Positions 62,108 through 64,000 of a DNA stretch of 64,000 nucleotides are shown one piece after another (position 1 is the stretch's first letter; every line of letters starts with the position of its first letter). The stretch is from a virus. The translations under genes were made by a program, and so were the position numbers. Location of the stretch: the IMG/VR virus record IMGVR_UViG_3300023179_007063, positions 33,088 to 97,087 of that record. One strand, given 5' to 3'. Under the pieces are notes generated by a model. It had not been told where the DNA came from and did not search any database. It saw nothing but the letters and a program-made list of their open reading frames with translations.

Positions 62108-64000
<1,893 letters not shown>

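Overview
This window reads as part of the genome of a large, tailed, T4-type (contractile-tail) bacteriophage. The support is a run of recognisable T4-like baseplate genes (gp5-like spike, gp25-like, gp6-like), a gp55-like late sigma factor, PhoH and DinG-like enzymes, giant collagen-like and SHAEG-repeat tail fibres, phage tRNAs, tightly packed and overlapping genes, and two group I introns. The host cannot be named from the sequence. The Shine-Dalgarno sites fit a bacterial host, and the Ala/Pro/Ser-rich lipoprotein fits a Gram-negative host, but only loosely.

Layout. 1-11.1 kb is almost all minus strand: two virion proteins, a PhoH/PIN ATPase, a basic Hc1-like protein, a DinG-like helicase, then a coupled operon of a GroEL-like protein without an ATP site, three small proteins and ClpP, and a membrane-anchored coiled-coil protein. 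A lone plus-strand gene at 5.1 kb encodes a sigma-region-4-like protein. 11.2-31.4 kb (plus strand) is a roughly 20 kb glycan cassette: about a dozen glycosyltransferases, three SAM methyltransferases, a 2OG-Fe(II) oxygenase, a GDP-mannose 3,5-epimerase, two UDP-sugar dehydrogenase-like enzymes and a deletion-scarred carbamoyltransferase. An Fe-S PD-(D/E)XK nuclease gene and a group I intron carrying an endonuclease-like ORF sit inside it. 31.4-51.6 kb (plus) carries late-transcription and baseplate genes and the first fibre. 51.6-54.8 kb (minus) is an accessory block: TilS, a tRNA with anticodon CAU split by a group I intron, tRNA-Leu, peptidyl-tRNA hydrolase, a NADAR protein, tRNA-Glu and a lipoprotein. 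54.9-64 kb (plus) holds four fibre or adhesin genes, the last cut by the window end.

How it fits together. Early and auxiliary functions (nucleic-acid enzymes, proteostasis, tRNA maintenance) flank a late block in which the gp55-like factor precedes the baseplate genes. The glycan cassette could act on the host surface or on virion proteins. Because a prolyl-hydroxylase-like oxygenase and many glycosyltransferases share a genome with long Thr/Pro-rich collagen-like fibres, modification of those fibres is a testable idea, but it is inference. The best-supported unusual element is the tRNA(CAU) gene interrupted exactly 3' of its anticodon by a complete 238-nt group I intron, next to a phage TilS, the enzyme family that converts CAU-anticodon tRNA-Ile to lysidine form.
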